This document shows positions 52,357-59,675 of a DNA stretch of 64,000 bases, piece by piece. Origin of the DNA: Corynebacterium endometrii (GTDB lineage: Bacteria; Actinomycetota; Actinomycetes; Mycobacteriales; Mycobacteriaceae); NCBI RefSeq assembly GCF_004795735.1, contig NZ_CP039247.1, positions 62,001 to 126,000 of the forward strand. Direction: 5' to 3'. Position 1 is the stretch's first letter. Each line of letters starts with the position of its first letter. The translations under genes were made by a program, and so were the position numbers. A model generated the notes under the pieces. The model saw only the letters and a list, made by a program, of their open reading frames with translations. It was not told the origin of the DNA and searched no databases.

Positions 52357-53850
52357 GTGAACAAGTTTAATCAGACCGCTGAGGCGGAGCCACAGGCGCC
52401 AACCGGCGTGGCAGATAGCTTCCGCTTCGCTTTTTCCTCGCCGGCGCGGCTGCGCAAGGAGATCTTCGGTGGCCTGGCGGTGGCGCTGGCTCTGATTCCA
52501 GAGGTCCTGTCCTTTTCGATCCTGGCGGGCATGGACCCCAAGGTGGGCCTGTTTGCCTCGGTGATCATGTGCATTGCCATCGCGTTCACCGGTGGCCGCC
52601 CGGCGATGATCTCCGCGGCGGCGGGCGCGGTGGCGCTGGTCATCGCGCCGCTATCCCATGAATACGGCGCCGATTACGTGATTGCGGCGGTGCTGCTAGC
52701 CGGCATCCTGCAGCTCGTCCTGTCGGCCCTGGGCGTGGCCAGGCTGATGCGCTTTATTCCGCGCTCCGTGATGCTGGGGTTCGTCAACGGGCTGGGCATT
52801 ATGATGTTCACCGCCCAGCTTCCGCACCTGACCAACGTGCCGTGGCAGGTCTACGCGCTAGTGTGCATCGGCCTGTCCATCATGATTGTCTGGCCGCGGA
52901 TCACCACCGTCATCCCGGCGCCGCTCATCGCCATCGTGGTGGTTACCGCCATCGCGCTGGCCACAGGCTGGCGGGTGCCGGACGTGGGGGACCAGGGGGA
53001 GCTGCCCACGTCCCTGCCTGGGCTGTTCATCCCGGACGTGCCGTTTACGCTTGAGACCTTGACCATCCTGGCGCCCTACGTGGTGGGCGTGGCCCTCGTC
53101 GGCCTGATGGAATCCCTGCTCACGGCGAAGCTGGTGGATGATATTACGGAGGTGCACTCTGACAAGACGCGGGAATCCTATGGGCAGGGCATCGGCAACA
53201 TCGCCTCCGCTCTGATTGGTGGCATGGGCGTGTGCGCCATGATCGGCCAGACCATGATCAACGTCAAGGATGCCCAGGCGCGCACCCGCCTATCCACGCT
53301 GTTGACCGGCGTATTCCTGCTGATCCTCATCATGGTCCTCGGGGAGACCGTGGGGGCCATCCCCATGGCCGCCCTGGTGGCCGTGATGATCGTGGTCTCC
53401 GCGAACACCATCAACTGGCGTTCGGTGCACCCGCGCACGCTGCGGGTGATGCCGGCATCAGAAACTATGGTCATGCTGGTCACGGTCGTTGGTACGGTGA
53501 CCACGCACAACCTGGCGGTGGGAGTCATAGCGGGCGTGCTCGCCGCGATGGTGGCCTTTGCCCGCCGGGTTGCCCACGTGGTCTCCGTGGAGCTGCGCGG
53601 GGATACCTACCGGGTCAAGGGGCAGCTGTTCTTCGCCTCCTCTAATGATTTGGTCTACGCCTTTGACTACAACCTGCCGGGACCGGTCACCGTGGACCTG
53701 ACGCAGGCCAACGTGTGGGACGCCTCCACGGTCGCCACCCTGGACGCCGTTCGCGCCAAGTATGAGGCGAAGGGTACATCCGTGGAATTCGTGGGCCTGG
53801 ATGACCAGAGCCAGCAGCGCCTTGACCGGCTGTCCGGCACGCTGGATTAA
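52357..53850 (+). CDS. SulP-family anion transporter with STAS domain
   Basis: Membrane transporter of 497 residues with about 10-12 helices: GGLAVALALIPEVLSFSILAGMDPKVGLFAS is the SulP N-terminal block, FVNGLGIMMFTAQLPHL the middle. A C-terminal STAS domain (residues about 400-497, VDLTQANVWDASTVATLDAVRAKYEAKG) faces the cytoplasm. Imports sulfate, bicarbonate or dicarboxylates. GTG at 52357: TAAGCT lies 7 bases before it (52344-52349), predicting a leaderless message. An earlier ATG at 52276 lacks support. Confidence 0.85.
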   Translation: MNKFNQTAEAEPQAPTGVADSFRFAFSSPARLRKEIFGGLAVALALIPEVLSFSILAGMDPKVGLFASVIMCIAIAFTGGRPAMISAAAGAVALVIAPLSHEYGADYVIAAVLLAGILQLVLSALGVARLMRFIPRSVMLGFVNGLGIMMFTAQLPHLTNVPWQVYALVCIGLSIMIVWPRITTVIPAPLIAIVVVTAIALATGWRVPDVGDQGELPTSLPGLFIPDVPFTLETLTILAPYVVGVALVGLMESLLTAKLVDDITEVHSDKTRESYGQGIGNIASALIGGMGVCAMIGQTMINVKDAQARTRLSTLLTGVFLLILIMVLGETVGAIPMAALVAVMIVVSANTINWRSVHPRTLRVMPASETMVMLVTVVGTVTTHNLAVGVIAGVLAAMVAFARRVAHVVSVELRGDTYRVKGQLFFASSNDLVYAFDYNLPGPVTVDLTQANVWDASTVATLDAVRAKYEAKGTSVEFVGLDDQSQQRLDRLSGTLD

Positions 53851-53871
53851 GCGCGGGTATTGTGGGGCGCT

Positions 53872-54360
53872 ATGGATAAGCGACTAGAAAAGGCACTTAA
53901 CGATCAGGTCAATTCCGAGCACCAGGCCGCCCTGGTCTACACGCAGCTGGCTTATGAGATGGACAACCTCTCCATGACCGGCATGCGTGATTGGTTCGCG
54001 GCGCAGGCCGAAGAGGAGCGTGAGCACGCCGAGCGCTTCGCCAAGCACCTCATGGATCGCGGTTACCGCGTTGAGCTCACCACCATCGAGCTCCCGCCCG
54101 TCAAGGCCGCCACCGCGCTGGATGCCTTCGAGGCGGCGCTGGCCCATGAAAAGCACGTCTCTGAGCAGATCCGCCAGATTGCCCGCATCGCTGATGAAGT
54201 CAAGGACCTGGACTCCCGCGGCCTGATCAACGACTTCCTGGACGAGCAGGTTGAGGAGGAGGCCACCGTCTCAGAGATCATCGACCGCCTCAAGCTCGTG
54301 GGCAACGATGGCTCAGGTTTGCTGCGCATCGACGCAGGCCTGGGGCAGCGTCAGCCTTAG
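53872..54360 (+). CDS. ftn: Non-haem ferritin
   Basis: Iron-storage protein of 162 residues. Ferroxidase-centre residues are visible: Glu in SEHQAALVYTQ, Glu-x-x-His in EEEREHAERF, and later Glu in EAALAHEKHV and DEQVEEEATVSEI. There is no BfrA-type haem Met. The ATG at 53872 is preceded by TATTGT (53858-53863) 8 bases upstream, so it is probably leaderless. A GTG-containing extension to 53860 is less likely. It follows the SulP gene by 21 bases but has its own promoter. No iron box was recognised at this gene. Confidence 0.9.
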   Translation: MDKRLEKALNDQVNSEHQAALVYTQLAYEMDNLSMTGMRDWFAAQAEEEREHAERFAKHLMDRGYRVELTTIELPPVKAATALDAFEAALAHEKHVSEQIRQIARIADEVKDLDSRGLINDFLDEQVEEEATVSEIIDRLKLVGNDGSGLLRIDAGLGQRQP

Positions 54361-54471
54361 CCGCATTATTCCGACGCCCCCTTTGGGCCCCGCCCCACGC
54401 CTCCGTGGCTTGTGGCCATGCCGCCGCACCCCCGGGAACCCGCAGGGGGAGTAATGGCTAAAATCGGGGGC

Positions 54472-55095
54472 ATGCCAAATGTTGTGTTCTCGCTCTACGG
54501 CGTGCTCCTCGAAGGGCCTGGCCCCGAGGACCGCCAGCGCATCGAGGCCGCCGCGGGAGTGGAGGACCCTGAGGCGTTCTGGCGGGTGTATTCGCAGCTT
54601 CGCCCCGAGTATGAGGCGGGTCTGATCTCAGACAAGCAGTGGTGGCAGAAGGTGGCCAACCGCGCGGGGCTCGTGGAATTTTCCATTGCAGAGGCGGTGG
54701 CCGCGGACTTCGGTGCGCGCCTTGACGCCAATGAGGACATGGTGGCCTACGCCGAACAGCTCATCGATGAGGGGCACCAGGTCGGCGTGCTGGCGAACCT
54801 GCCGGTGGGGCTCGCGCGACTGGTCCGCGCGAAGCACACGTGGCTAGGTGATCTCGCCGCGGTTGCCATGAGCTGCGACATCGGCGTGGCTAAGCCGGAT
54901 CCGCGCGCCTATGCCGTGGCCGTGGACGCGCTGGGGGCGACGGTGAAGGACACCTTGTACTTTGACGCCAATCCCTCATGGGTGGCCGGCGCCCGCGAGG
55001 TGGGCCTGCGCTCATACCTTATCTCCGGCGTCCCCTCCGTCAAGCAGGTCCTCGCCACCGAGCCCCGCAAGGCGCCGAGGAATAAGCGGGGCTAG
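54472..55095 (+). CDS. HAD-like protein lacking the catalytic aspartate
   Basis: 207 residues with the HAD fold: motif I region VVFSLYGVLLEG, cap, VGVLANLPVGL (motif II), and GVAKPDPRAYAVAV (motif III Lys) with FDANPSWVAGAREVGL (motif IV). The first residue of motif I, always Asp in active phosphatases and dehalogenases, is Ser here (F-S-L-Y-G). The second is Tyr. The protein is therefore probably not a normal phosphotransferase and may bind or regulate. The start at 54472 fits TAAAAT at 54459-54464, 7 bases upstream. Overlaps the ROK gene by 4 bases, convergent. Confidence 0.75.
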   Translation: MPNVVFSLYGVLLEGPGPEDRQRIEAAAGVEDPEAFWRVYSQLRPEYEAGLISDKQWWQKVANRAGLVEFSIAEAVAADFGARLDANEDMVAYAEQLIDEGHQVGVLANLPVGLARLVRAKHTWLGDLAAVAMSCDIGVAKPDPRAYAVAVDALGATVKDTLYFDANPSWVAGAREVGLRSYLISGVPSVKQVLATEPRKAPRNKRG

Positions 55096-56255
55096 GCCCG
55101 CTCCAGGGTCTTTCCAAGGGCCAGCGGCGTGCGCAGCAGCTGGTCCAGCGCCACTGCGCGGGCCACGGCGCGGACAATCTCGCGGTGGGTGGGGATCATC
55201 CGCAGCTCAACGTCCTCGGTGGGCGTGGAGCAGGCCGCGCGGGCGGAGGCGGCGAACTTCTTGGGCGCGGAGGAATCCGAATAGAAGGCGGAACCCGCCA
55301 CCACTACGGTCGCCGGGCGGTATTCATCGATAAGCTCCGCGGCCACCTCGCCCAGCAGCCTGGCCCGCTCATCCAGGATGGCCCGCGCCGTGGCGCCGGC
55401 ACCACTGCCGGTATCTTCGCCCGCCGCCACCGCCGCGGCCAACGATTCCTGGCCCGCCCCCGCGTCCTTCAGCGATTTTAGGACGCCGGCGGTGGTCAGG
55501 GCTCTCTCCGCCGCCGCACCGTCGAGGTTGAGCAGATCGGAGCTGACGGTGGGCAACGGGACAATCTGGCGGACGCCGGAGGAATTGGACAGGGCGGCGC
55601 CGATGGAGTCGTCGGCGAAAAGCACCAGCACCGGCGCCGTTTCGGAGAGATCCGCCGCCTGAGTTTCCGAGCCCAAGATTGCGGGAATCGCCGAGCTCAC
55701 GATGACCGGCACGCCGAAGTGGTTACGCAATAGCGATGGCACGTCCAGGCCATCCCAGCCCAGGTTCGGGGCGTAGACGCGGCCGTCCTCGTCCACCCGC
55801 CCTGAGGTGGACACGCCCATGGACACCAGCGTGTAGTCCAGCCCCGTGCTCAGGCGGTGGACGCCGGCGATGATGTGCTCGATGAAGTCCTCGTGGGTCA
55901 GCTCCGCCACGTGGGTTTCGATGTCAAGATCGCGCAACGGGCGCCCCTTTGTGTCAAAGAGCGCAATGTGCGTGGATTTGGTGCCCACCGCAATGCCGGC
56001 CAGCATCCAGTTATTGGTTGCCAGCTCCAGCGGCACGGTGGGGCGGCCCCGGCCATGGGAGCGGGTGAGGTCCATGCGCTGCTGGATGAGGCCGGCGTCC
56101 AAAAGCGAGCCGACGGCCCGGGTGATCGTGGGCTGCGACAAACCGGTTAGTTCAACTAATTCGCTGCGCGTGATGATGGGGTTAAGGCGCACCAGGTGGA
56201 GACATTTTGCCGCTGGTGTTTGTAGCCGTGAGAATGCCGGTTCTGCCTTATTCAT
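55092..56255 (-). CDS. ROK-family transcriptional regulator
   Basis: 387 residues: N-terminal winged helix (residues about 20-75, IITRSELVELTGLSQPTITRAVGSLLDAGLI) and a ROK sugar-kinase-like domain (LAGIAVGTKSTHIALFD; LVSMGVSTSGRVDEDG). The usual ROK zinc motif CxCGxxGC is not seen, and the domain is shorter than NagC types, so it probably acts only as a sensor. Two operator-like palindromes lie directly upstream (56275-56325), consistent with autoregulation. The regulated catabolic genes are not adjacent. Confidence 0.8.
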   Translation of the reverse strand: MNKAEPAFSRLQTPAAKCLHLVRLNPIITRSELVELTGLSQPTITRAVGSLLDAGLIQQRMDLTRSHGRGRPTVPLELATNNWMLAGIAVGTKSTHIALFDTKGRPLRDLDIETHVAELTHEDFIEHIIAGVHRLSTGLDYTLVSMGVSTSGRVDEDGRVYAPNLGWDGLDVPSLLRNHFGVPVIVSSAIPAILGSETQAADLSETAPVLVLFADDSIGAALSNSSGVRQIVPLPTVSSDLLNLDGAAAERALTTAGVLKSLKDAGAGQESLAAAVAAGEDTGSGAGATARAILDERARLLGEVAAELIDEYRPATVVVAGSAFYSDSSAPKKFAASARAACSTPTEDVELRMIPTHREIVRAVARAVALDQLLRTPLALGKTLERA

Positions 56256-56274
56256 GCGTGAATAATAAACAGAT

Positions 56275-56325
56275 TTAGACCGCTTTGTCTAACGTTGCGG
56301 GGGTAGATTTAGACCGCATGGTCTA
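56275..56325. promoter_or_regulatory. Tandem operators of the ROK regulator
   Basis: Two palindromes, centres 34 bases apart: TTAGAC / GTCTAA with a 6-base spacer (56275-56292) and TAGACC / GGTCTA with a 4-base spacer (56310-56325). Both read TTTAGACCGC on the left, so the same protein should bind each. They lie 20-70 bases before the ROK start and near the end of the sirtuin gene. Confidence 0.6.
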
Positions 56326-56385
56326 CCCCCAAAATGTCCAAACTACCTGTATAACTATAGAATTCGCCGCCCTTATAGCACCTGC

Positions 56386-57135
56386 TTAGCAGGCATCCGC
56401 CAACCCCGGAAGAACCGTCGCCGCGGTGCCCTCGATGAAGTGGGACGCTATTGGCGTGAGTTCGGTGGGCGCCGGCGAGATCTCAACGATCGGCGTGCCC
56501 AACTCGTGGGCCAGCCGCGGCAGGCCCGCCGCCGGGTACACCACGCCGGAGGTCCCCACGATCACCACCAGGTCCGCCTCCGTCATGCGCCGCTCCGCCT
56601 CATCCCACTCGCGATGGGGCAGCGGCTCGCCGAACCACACCACGCCCGGGCGCACCAGGTTCCCGCACAGCGGGCAGGCCGGCGGCGTGGCCCGGGGCAC
56701 CGCCTCCTCCAGCCTTTCCACGGGGCCACGCCAGGGGCGGGCGCACATGCAGCAACGGTAGGAATACAGCGAGCCATGCAGGTGCACCACGTTCGTCATC
56801 CCGCCGCGCTCGTGCAGATCATCGATGTTTTGCGTGGTCACCGTCAGTCGCCCGCCGCGCGCTTTTAGCGCCTGCGCCCACCGCGCGATGGCGCGATGGC
56901 CCGCATTGGGCTCCGCCCGCCGCGCCACCTCCGCCCGCCAGAGGTACCACGCCCACATGGGCTCCGGGTCCCGCGCCCAGGCGTCGATGCTGGCCATGGC
57001 CGTGGGGTCCACGCGTGACCAGATGCCCGTCTGCGGGTCCCGGAAGGTATCCAGCCCGGACTCCGCTGACATGCCGGCCCCCGTGAACACCTCCACACGC
57101 TGGGCGCTACGAACAAGCTGCGCTACGTCTTTCAT
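56386..57135 (-). CDS. Sirtuin (NAD-dependent protein deacylase), class III-like
   Basis: 249 residues. Motifs: FTGAGMSAESGLDTFRD, TQNIDDLHERGG, catalytic His in HLHGSLYSYRC, zinc Cys in CCMCARPW and CPLCGNLVRP, VVWFGEPLP and IVGTSGVVYPA. W-Y-L-W-R in the small domain places Tyr and Arg as in the YxxR motif of SIRT5/CobB enzymes, which remove succinyl and malonyl groups. The ATG at 57135 was chosen: TAGGCT lies 7 bases upstream on its strand, and an 85-codon extension overlaps the divergent LOG gene. Confidence 0.85.
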   Translation of the reverse strand: MKDVAQLVRSAQRVEVFTGAGMSAESGLDTFRDPQTGIWSRVDPTAMASIDAWARDPEPMWAWYLWRAEVARRAEPNAGHRAIARWAQALKARGGRLTVTTQNIDDLHERGGMTNVVHLHGSLYSYRCCMCARPWRGPVERLEEAVPRATPPACPLCGNLVRPGVVWFGEPLPHREWDEAERRMTEADLVVIVGTSGVVYPAAGLPRLAHELGTPIVEISPAPTELTPIASHFIEGTAATVLPGLADAC

Positions 57136-57142
57136 GGCGCCC

Positions 57143-57158
57143 AGCCTAGCTTTATGCT
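57143..57158. promoter_or_regulatory. Compact bidirectional leaderless promoter pair
   Basis: In the 30-base gap between the sirtuin and LOG genes, TAGGCT (minus strand, 57143-57148) and TATGCT (plus strand, 57153-57158) each lie exactly 7 bases before their start codon. Each gene's -35 region therefore has to lie inside or close to the other gene's beginning. Confidence 0.6.
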
Positions 57159-57165
57159 GGAATGC

Positions 57166-57732
57166 ATGAAGTCTGTTGCTGTGTATTGTGGTTCCGCTTT
57201 CGGCCTGTCCCCTAAATACAAGGAGGCCGCCCAAACCCTGGGCGCGGAGCTCGCCGCCCGGGGTATCACGCTGGTGTATGGCGGCGGCAACGTCGGGCTG
57301 ATGGGCACCGTCGCTGACGCCGCGCTGGAGGCCGGAGGGGAGGTCACCGGCGTCATCCCCCGGCAGCTGGTGGACCGCGAGATGGCGCACCCCCGCCTGA
57401 CCAGGCTCGAGGTGGTAGACACCATGGCGCAGCGCAAAACCCGCATGGAGCAGCTGTCCGAGGCCTTCATCTGCCTCCCCGGCGGGATTGGAACCCTCGA
57501 GGAAATCACCGAGGTCCTATGCATGCAGCAGCTAGGCCACATAGATAGCCCCGTGGGCCTTATAGATATCGATGGCTTCTGGAGCCCCTTTAAGGACCTA
57601 TTGGCCCAGTTCGCCGCCACGGGATTCATCAAGCAGCGCTACGTGGATGCCATAGTCCTGGATGAGGACCCCGCCGCGGTTTTGGATAAATTCGCCGGCT
57701 GGAGCCCGCTGGGGCCAAAATGGGCTGAGTAA
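57166..57732 (+). CDS. LOG-family protein (cytokinin riboside phosphohydrolase-type)
   Basis: 188 residues, Rossmann-like fold of the LOG (TIGR00730) family: VAVYCGSAFGLSPKY at the N-terminus, VYGGGNVGLMG and the signature PGGIGTLEEITEVL. Members hydrolyse nucleoside 5'-monophosphates such as AMP or cytokinin ribotides to the base and ribose-5-phosphate. They were once mislabelled lysine decarboxylases. Start at 57166 by the -10 box 7 bases upstream and by the conserved N-terminus. Confidence 0.9.
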   Translation: MKSVAVYCGSAFGLSPKYKEAAQTLGAELAARGITLVYGGGNVGLMGTVADAALEAGGEVTGVIPRQLVDREMAHPRLTRLEVVDTMAQRKTRMEQLSEAFICLPGGIGTLEEITEVLCMQQLGHIDSPVGLIDIDGFWSPFKDLLAQFAATGFIKQRYVDAIVLDEDPAAVLDKFAGWSPLGPKWAE

Positions 57733-57838
57733 ATCCTCCGTGAATCCTCCCAGAAAACCGGGGTTTTGCTGAAATTTGGTGAAGATCACCTGTGATTCAA
57801 GTTTCCAGCATCAGATCTAAGCGATAGACTACGCCGTT

Positions 57839-59548
57839 ATGACTTCAGAGTATTCTGTAGAGAACCCAGCCAAGGGCACGGGATCCAACGCGGGAGAAAA
57901 CTCAGCGCCGCGCGAGCCTTCCCTGCTGGACGCATCCTGTGACAACTTCCTGGCAGACCTAGCGGAGCTATCCCCAACCGCGGCCACCGAGTGGGGCATC
58001 GAGGGCTTCGATGGCGAGCTGCAGGATTACTCCCCCGAGTACTGGGGCGCGGTGGCTGATCGTACCCGCGAGATGATTGCGGATCTGGACGCCTTGGATG
58101 ATTCCACCGATGAATCCGATGATGAGGACGACTTTGACCACGTAGATTACGTCACCGCCGCCGTGCTGCGCGATCGCCTGGTCTTGGACCTGGATCTGCA
58201 CCACCACGGCGAGGATCTGCGCCAGCTCAACAACCTTGCCTCACCGGTCCAGGACATTCGTGACACCCTGGCACAGATGCCGCAGGAGACGCCCGAGCAG
58301 CTCGACGCCATCCGCTCCCGCCTGGACAAGGTCCCGCACGCGCTGGAGGGCTACAAGAAGTCCCTACTGGAGGCCGCCTCCCATGGCCACGTGGCGGCGA
58401 CCCGCCAGATTAATGAGGTCATTGGCCAGTGCAACGCCCTCGCGGACGCCACCTCCGTGCTCGATGGACTCGGCCAGCCCGAGGACTCCACCGAGGTGGA
58501 AAACGCCAAGCAAGCCTTCGAGGAGTTCTCCGGATGGCTGTCCGCGGAACTGCAGCCGAACGCCCCCACCGAGGATGCCTTCGGTCGCGAGCGCTACGAA
58601 CGCTTCTCCAAGCTTTTCGTCGGTGACACCGTGGACCTCGACGAGGCCTACGAGTGGGGCCTTCATCGCCTCGAGGAAATCCGAGCCGAGCAGCAAGCCA
58701 TCGCCACCGAGCTCTACGGCGAGGACTGCAGCATCCGCCAGGCCATGCGCAAGCTGAATGCCGATGAGCGCTACACCCTCGAGGGCACCGATGCGCTGGT
58801 GGAATGGATGCAGGAGACCGCCGATCGAGTCGTCCGCGATTTGGACGGCGAGTACTTCGATATCCCGGAGCAGATCAAGACCATCGAGTGCAAGATCGAT
58901 CCCGCCGGAACCGGTGGTATCTTCTACACCCCTCCCACCGAGGATTTCTCCCGCCCCGGCCGCATGTGGTGGTCCGTACCGGCAGGCCAGACTACCTTCC
59001 ACACCTGGCAGGAGCTGACCACCGTCCACCATGAGGGCGTACCCGGTCACCACCTTCAGCTTGGCCAGCAGGTTGCGCAGGGGGATCTCAACATGTGGCG
59101 CCGCTTGGCCTGCTGGAACTCCGGCCACGGCGAGGGCTGGGCCCTCTACGCCGAGCAGCTCATGGCGGAGCTGGGCTACATGGATGACCCTGGTTACCGC
59201 ATGGGCCTCCTCGACGCGCAGCGCCTCCGCGCCGCCCGGGTAGTGGTGGACATCGGACTCCACCTATCCAAGAAGATGCCTGATGGCTCCTGCGTTTGGG
59301 ACAAGCCACACATGAAGTCCTTCCTGCGTGAGAACACCGCGATGGATGACAAGAACCTCGCCTTCGAGGTCAACCGCTACCTGGGTTGGGCCGGCCAGGC
59401 CCCGTCCTATGCTCTTGGTCAGCGCCTCTGGCAGCAGACCCGCGATGAGGCGGTAGCGCAGGGAATGACCCCCCGCGAATTCCACGCGAAGGCCCTCTCC
59501 CTCGGCTCCATCCCGATGTCCATCCTCCGCGAGACAATCCTGGACTAA
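57839..59548 (+). CDS. DUF885-family protein, putative metallopeptidase
   Basis: 569 residues. Contains the DUF885 motif VHHEGVPGHHLQLGQQ with a further Glu in GHGEGWALYAEQLM, a HExxH-like zinc site arrangement (H-E-G-x-P-G-H-H). Acidic N-terminal region with DDSTDESDDEDDFDHVD. No signal peptide, so cytoplasmic. TAGACT at 57825-57830 lies 8 bases before the ATG (leaderless). The peptidase role is inferred from the motif. Confidence 0.8.
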   Translation: MTSEYSVENPAKGTGSNAGENSAPREPSLLDASCDNFLADLAELSPTAATEWGIEGFDGELQDYSPEYWGAVADRTREMIADLDALDDSTDESDDEDDFDHVDYVTAAVLRDRLVLDLDLHHHGEDLRQLNNLASPVQDIRDTLAQMPQETPEQLDAIRSRLDKVPHALEGYKKSLLEAASHGHVAATRQINEVIGQCNALADATSVLDGLGQPEDSTEVENAKQAFEEFSGWLSAELQPNAPTEDAFGRERYERFSKLFVGDTVDLDEAYEWGLHRLEEIRAEQQAIATELYGEDCSIRQAMRKLNADERYTLEGTDALVEWMQETADRVVRDLDGEYFDIPEQIKTIECKIDPAGTGGIFYTPPTEDFSRPGRMWWSVPAGQTTFHTWQELTTVHHEGVPGHHLQLGQQVAQGDLNMWRRLACWNSGHGEGWALYAEQLMAELGYMDDPGYRMGLLDAQRLRAARVVVDIGLHLSKKMPDGSCVWDKPHMKSFLRENTAMDDKNLAFEVNRYLGWAGQAPSYALGQRLWQQTRDEAVAQGMTPREFHAKALSLGSIPMSILRETILD

Positions 59549-59610
59549 TCCAACCAGTAGGCAGCATGCTGCACGGCCCGCTGCTGCCTGCCCACCGCGG
59601 ACGCGCCTAT

Positions 59611-59650
59611 AGCCCAGTCTCCCCCTACTTTTCGCGTGGGGGACTGGGCT
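59611..59650. terminator. Bidirectional terminator between convergent genes
   Basis: AGCCCAGTC..CCCCC pairs with GGGGGACTGGGCT (two-base bulge, 13 pairs) in the gap between the DUF885 and DUF222 genes. T-runs are weak on both sides. Confidence 0.6.
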
Positions 59651-59675
59651 TCGTGCTGTTCCGGGGAGAGCCTAA

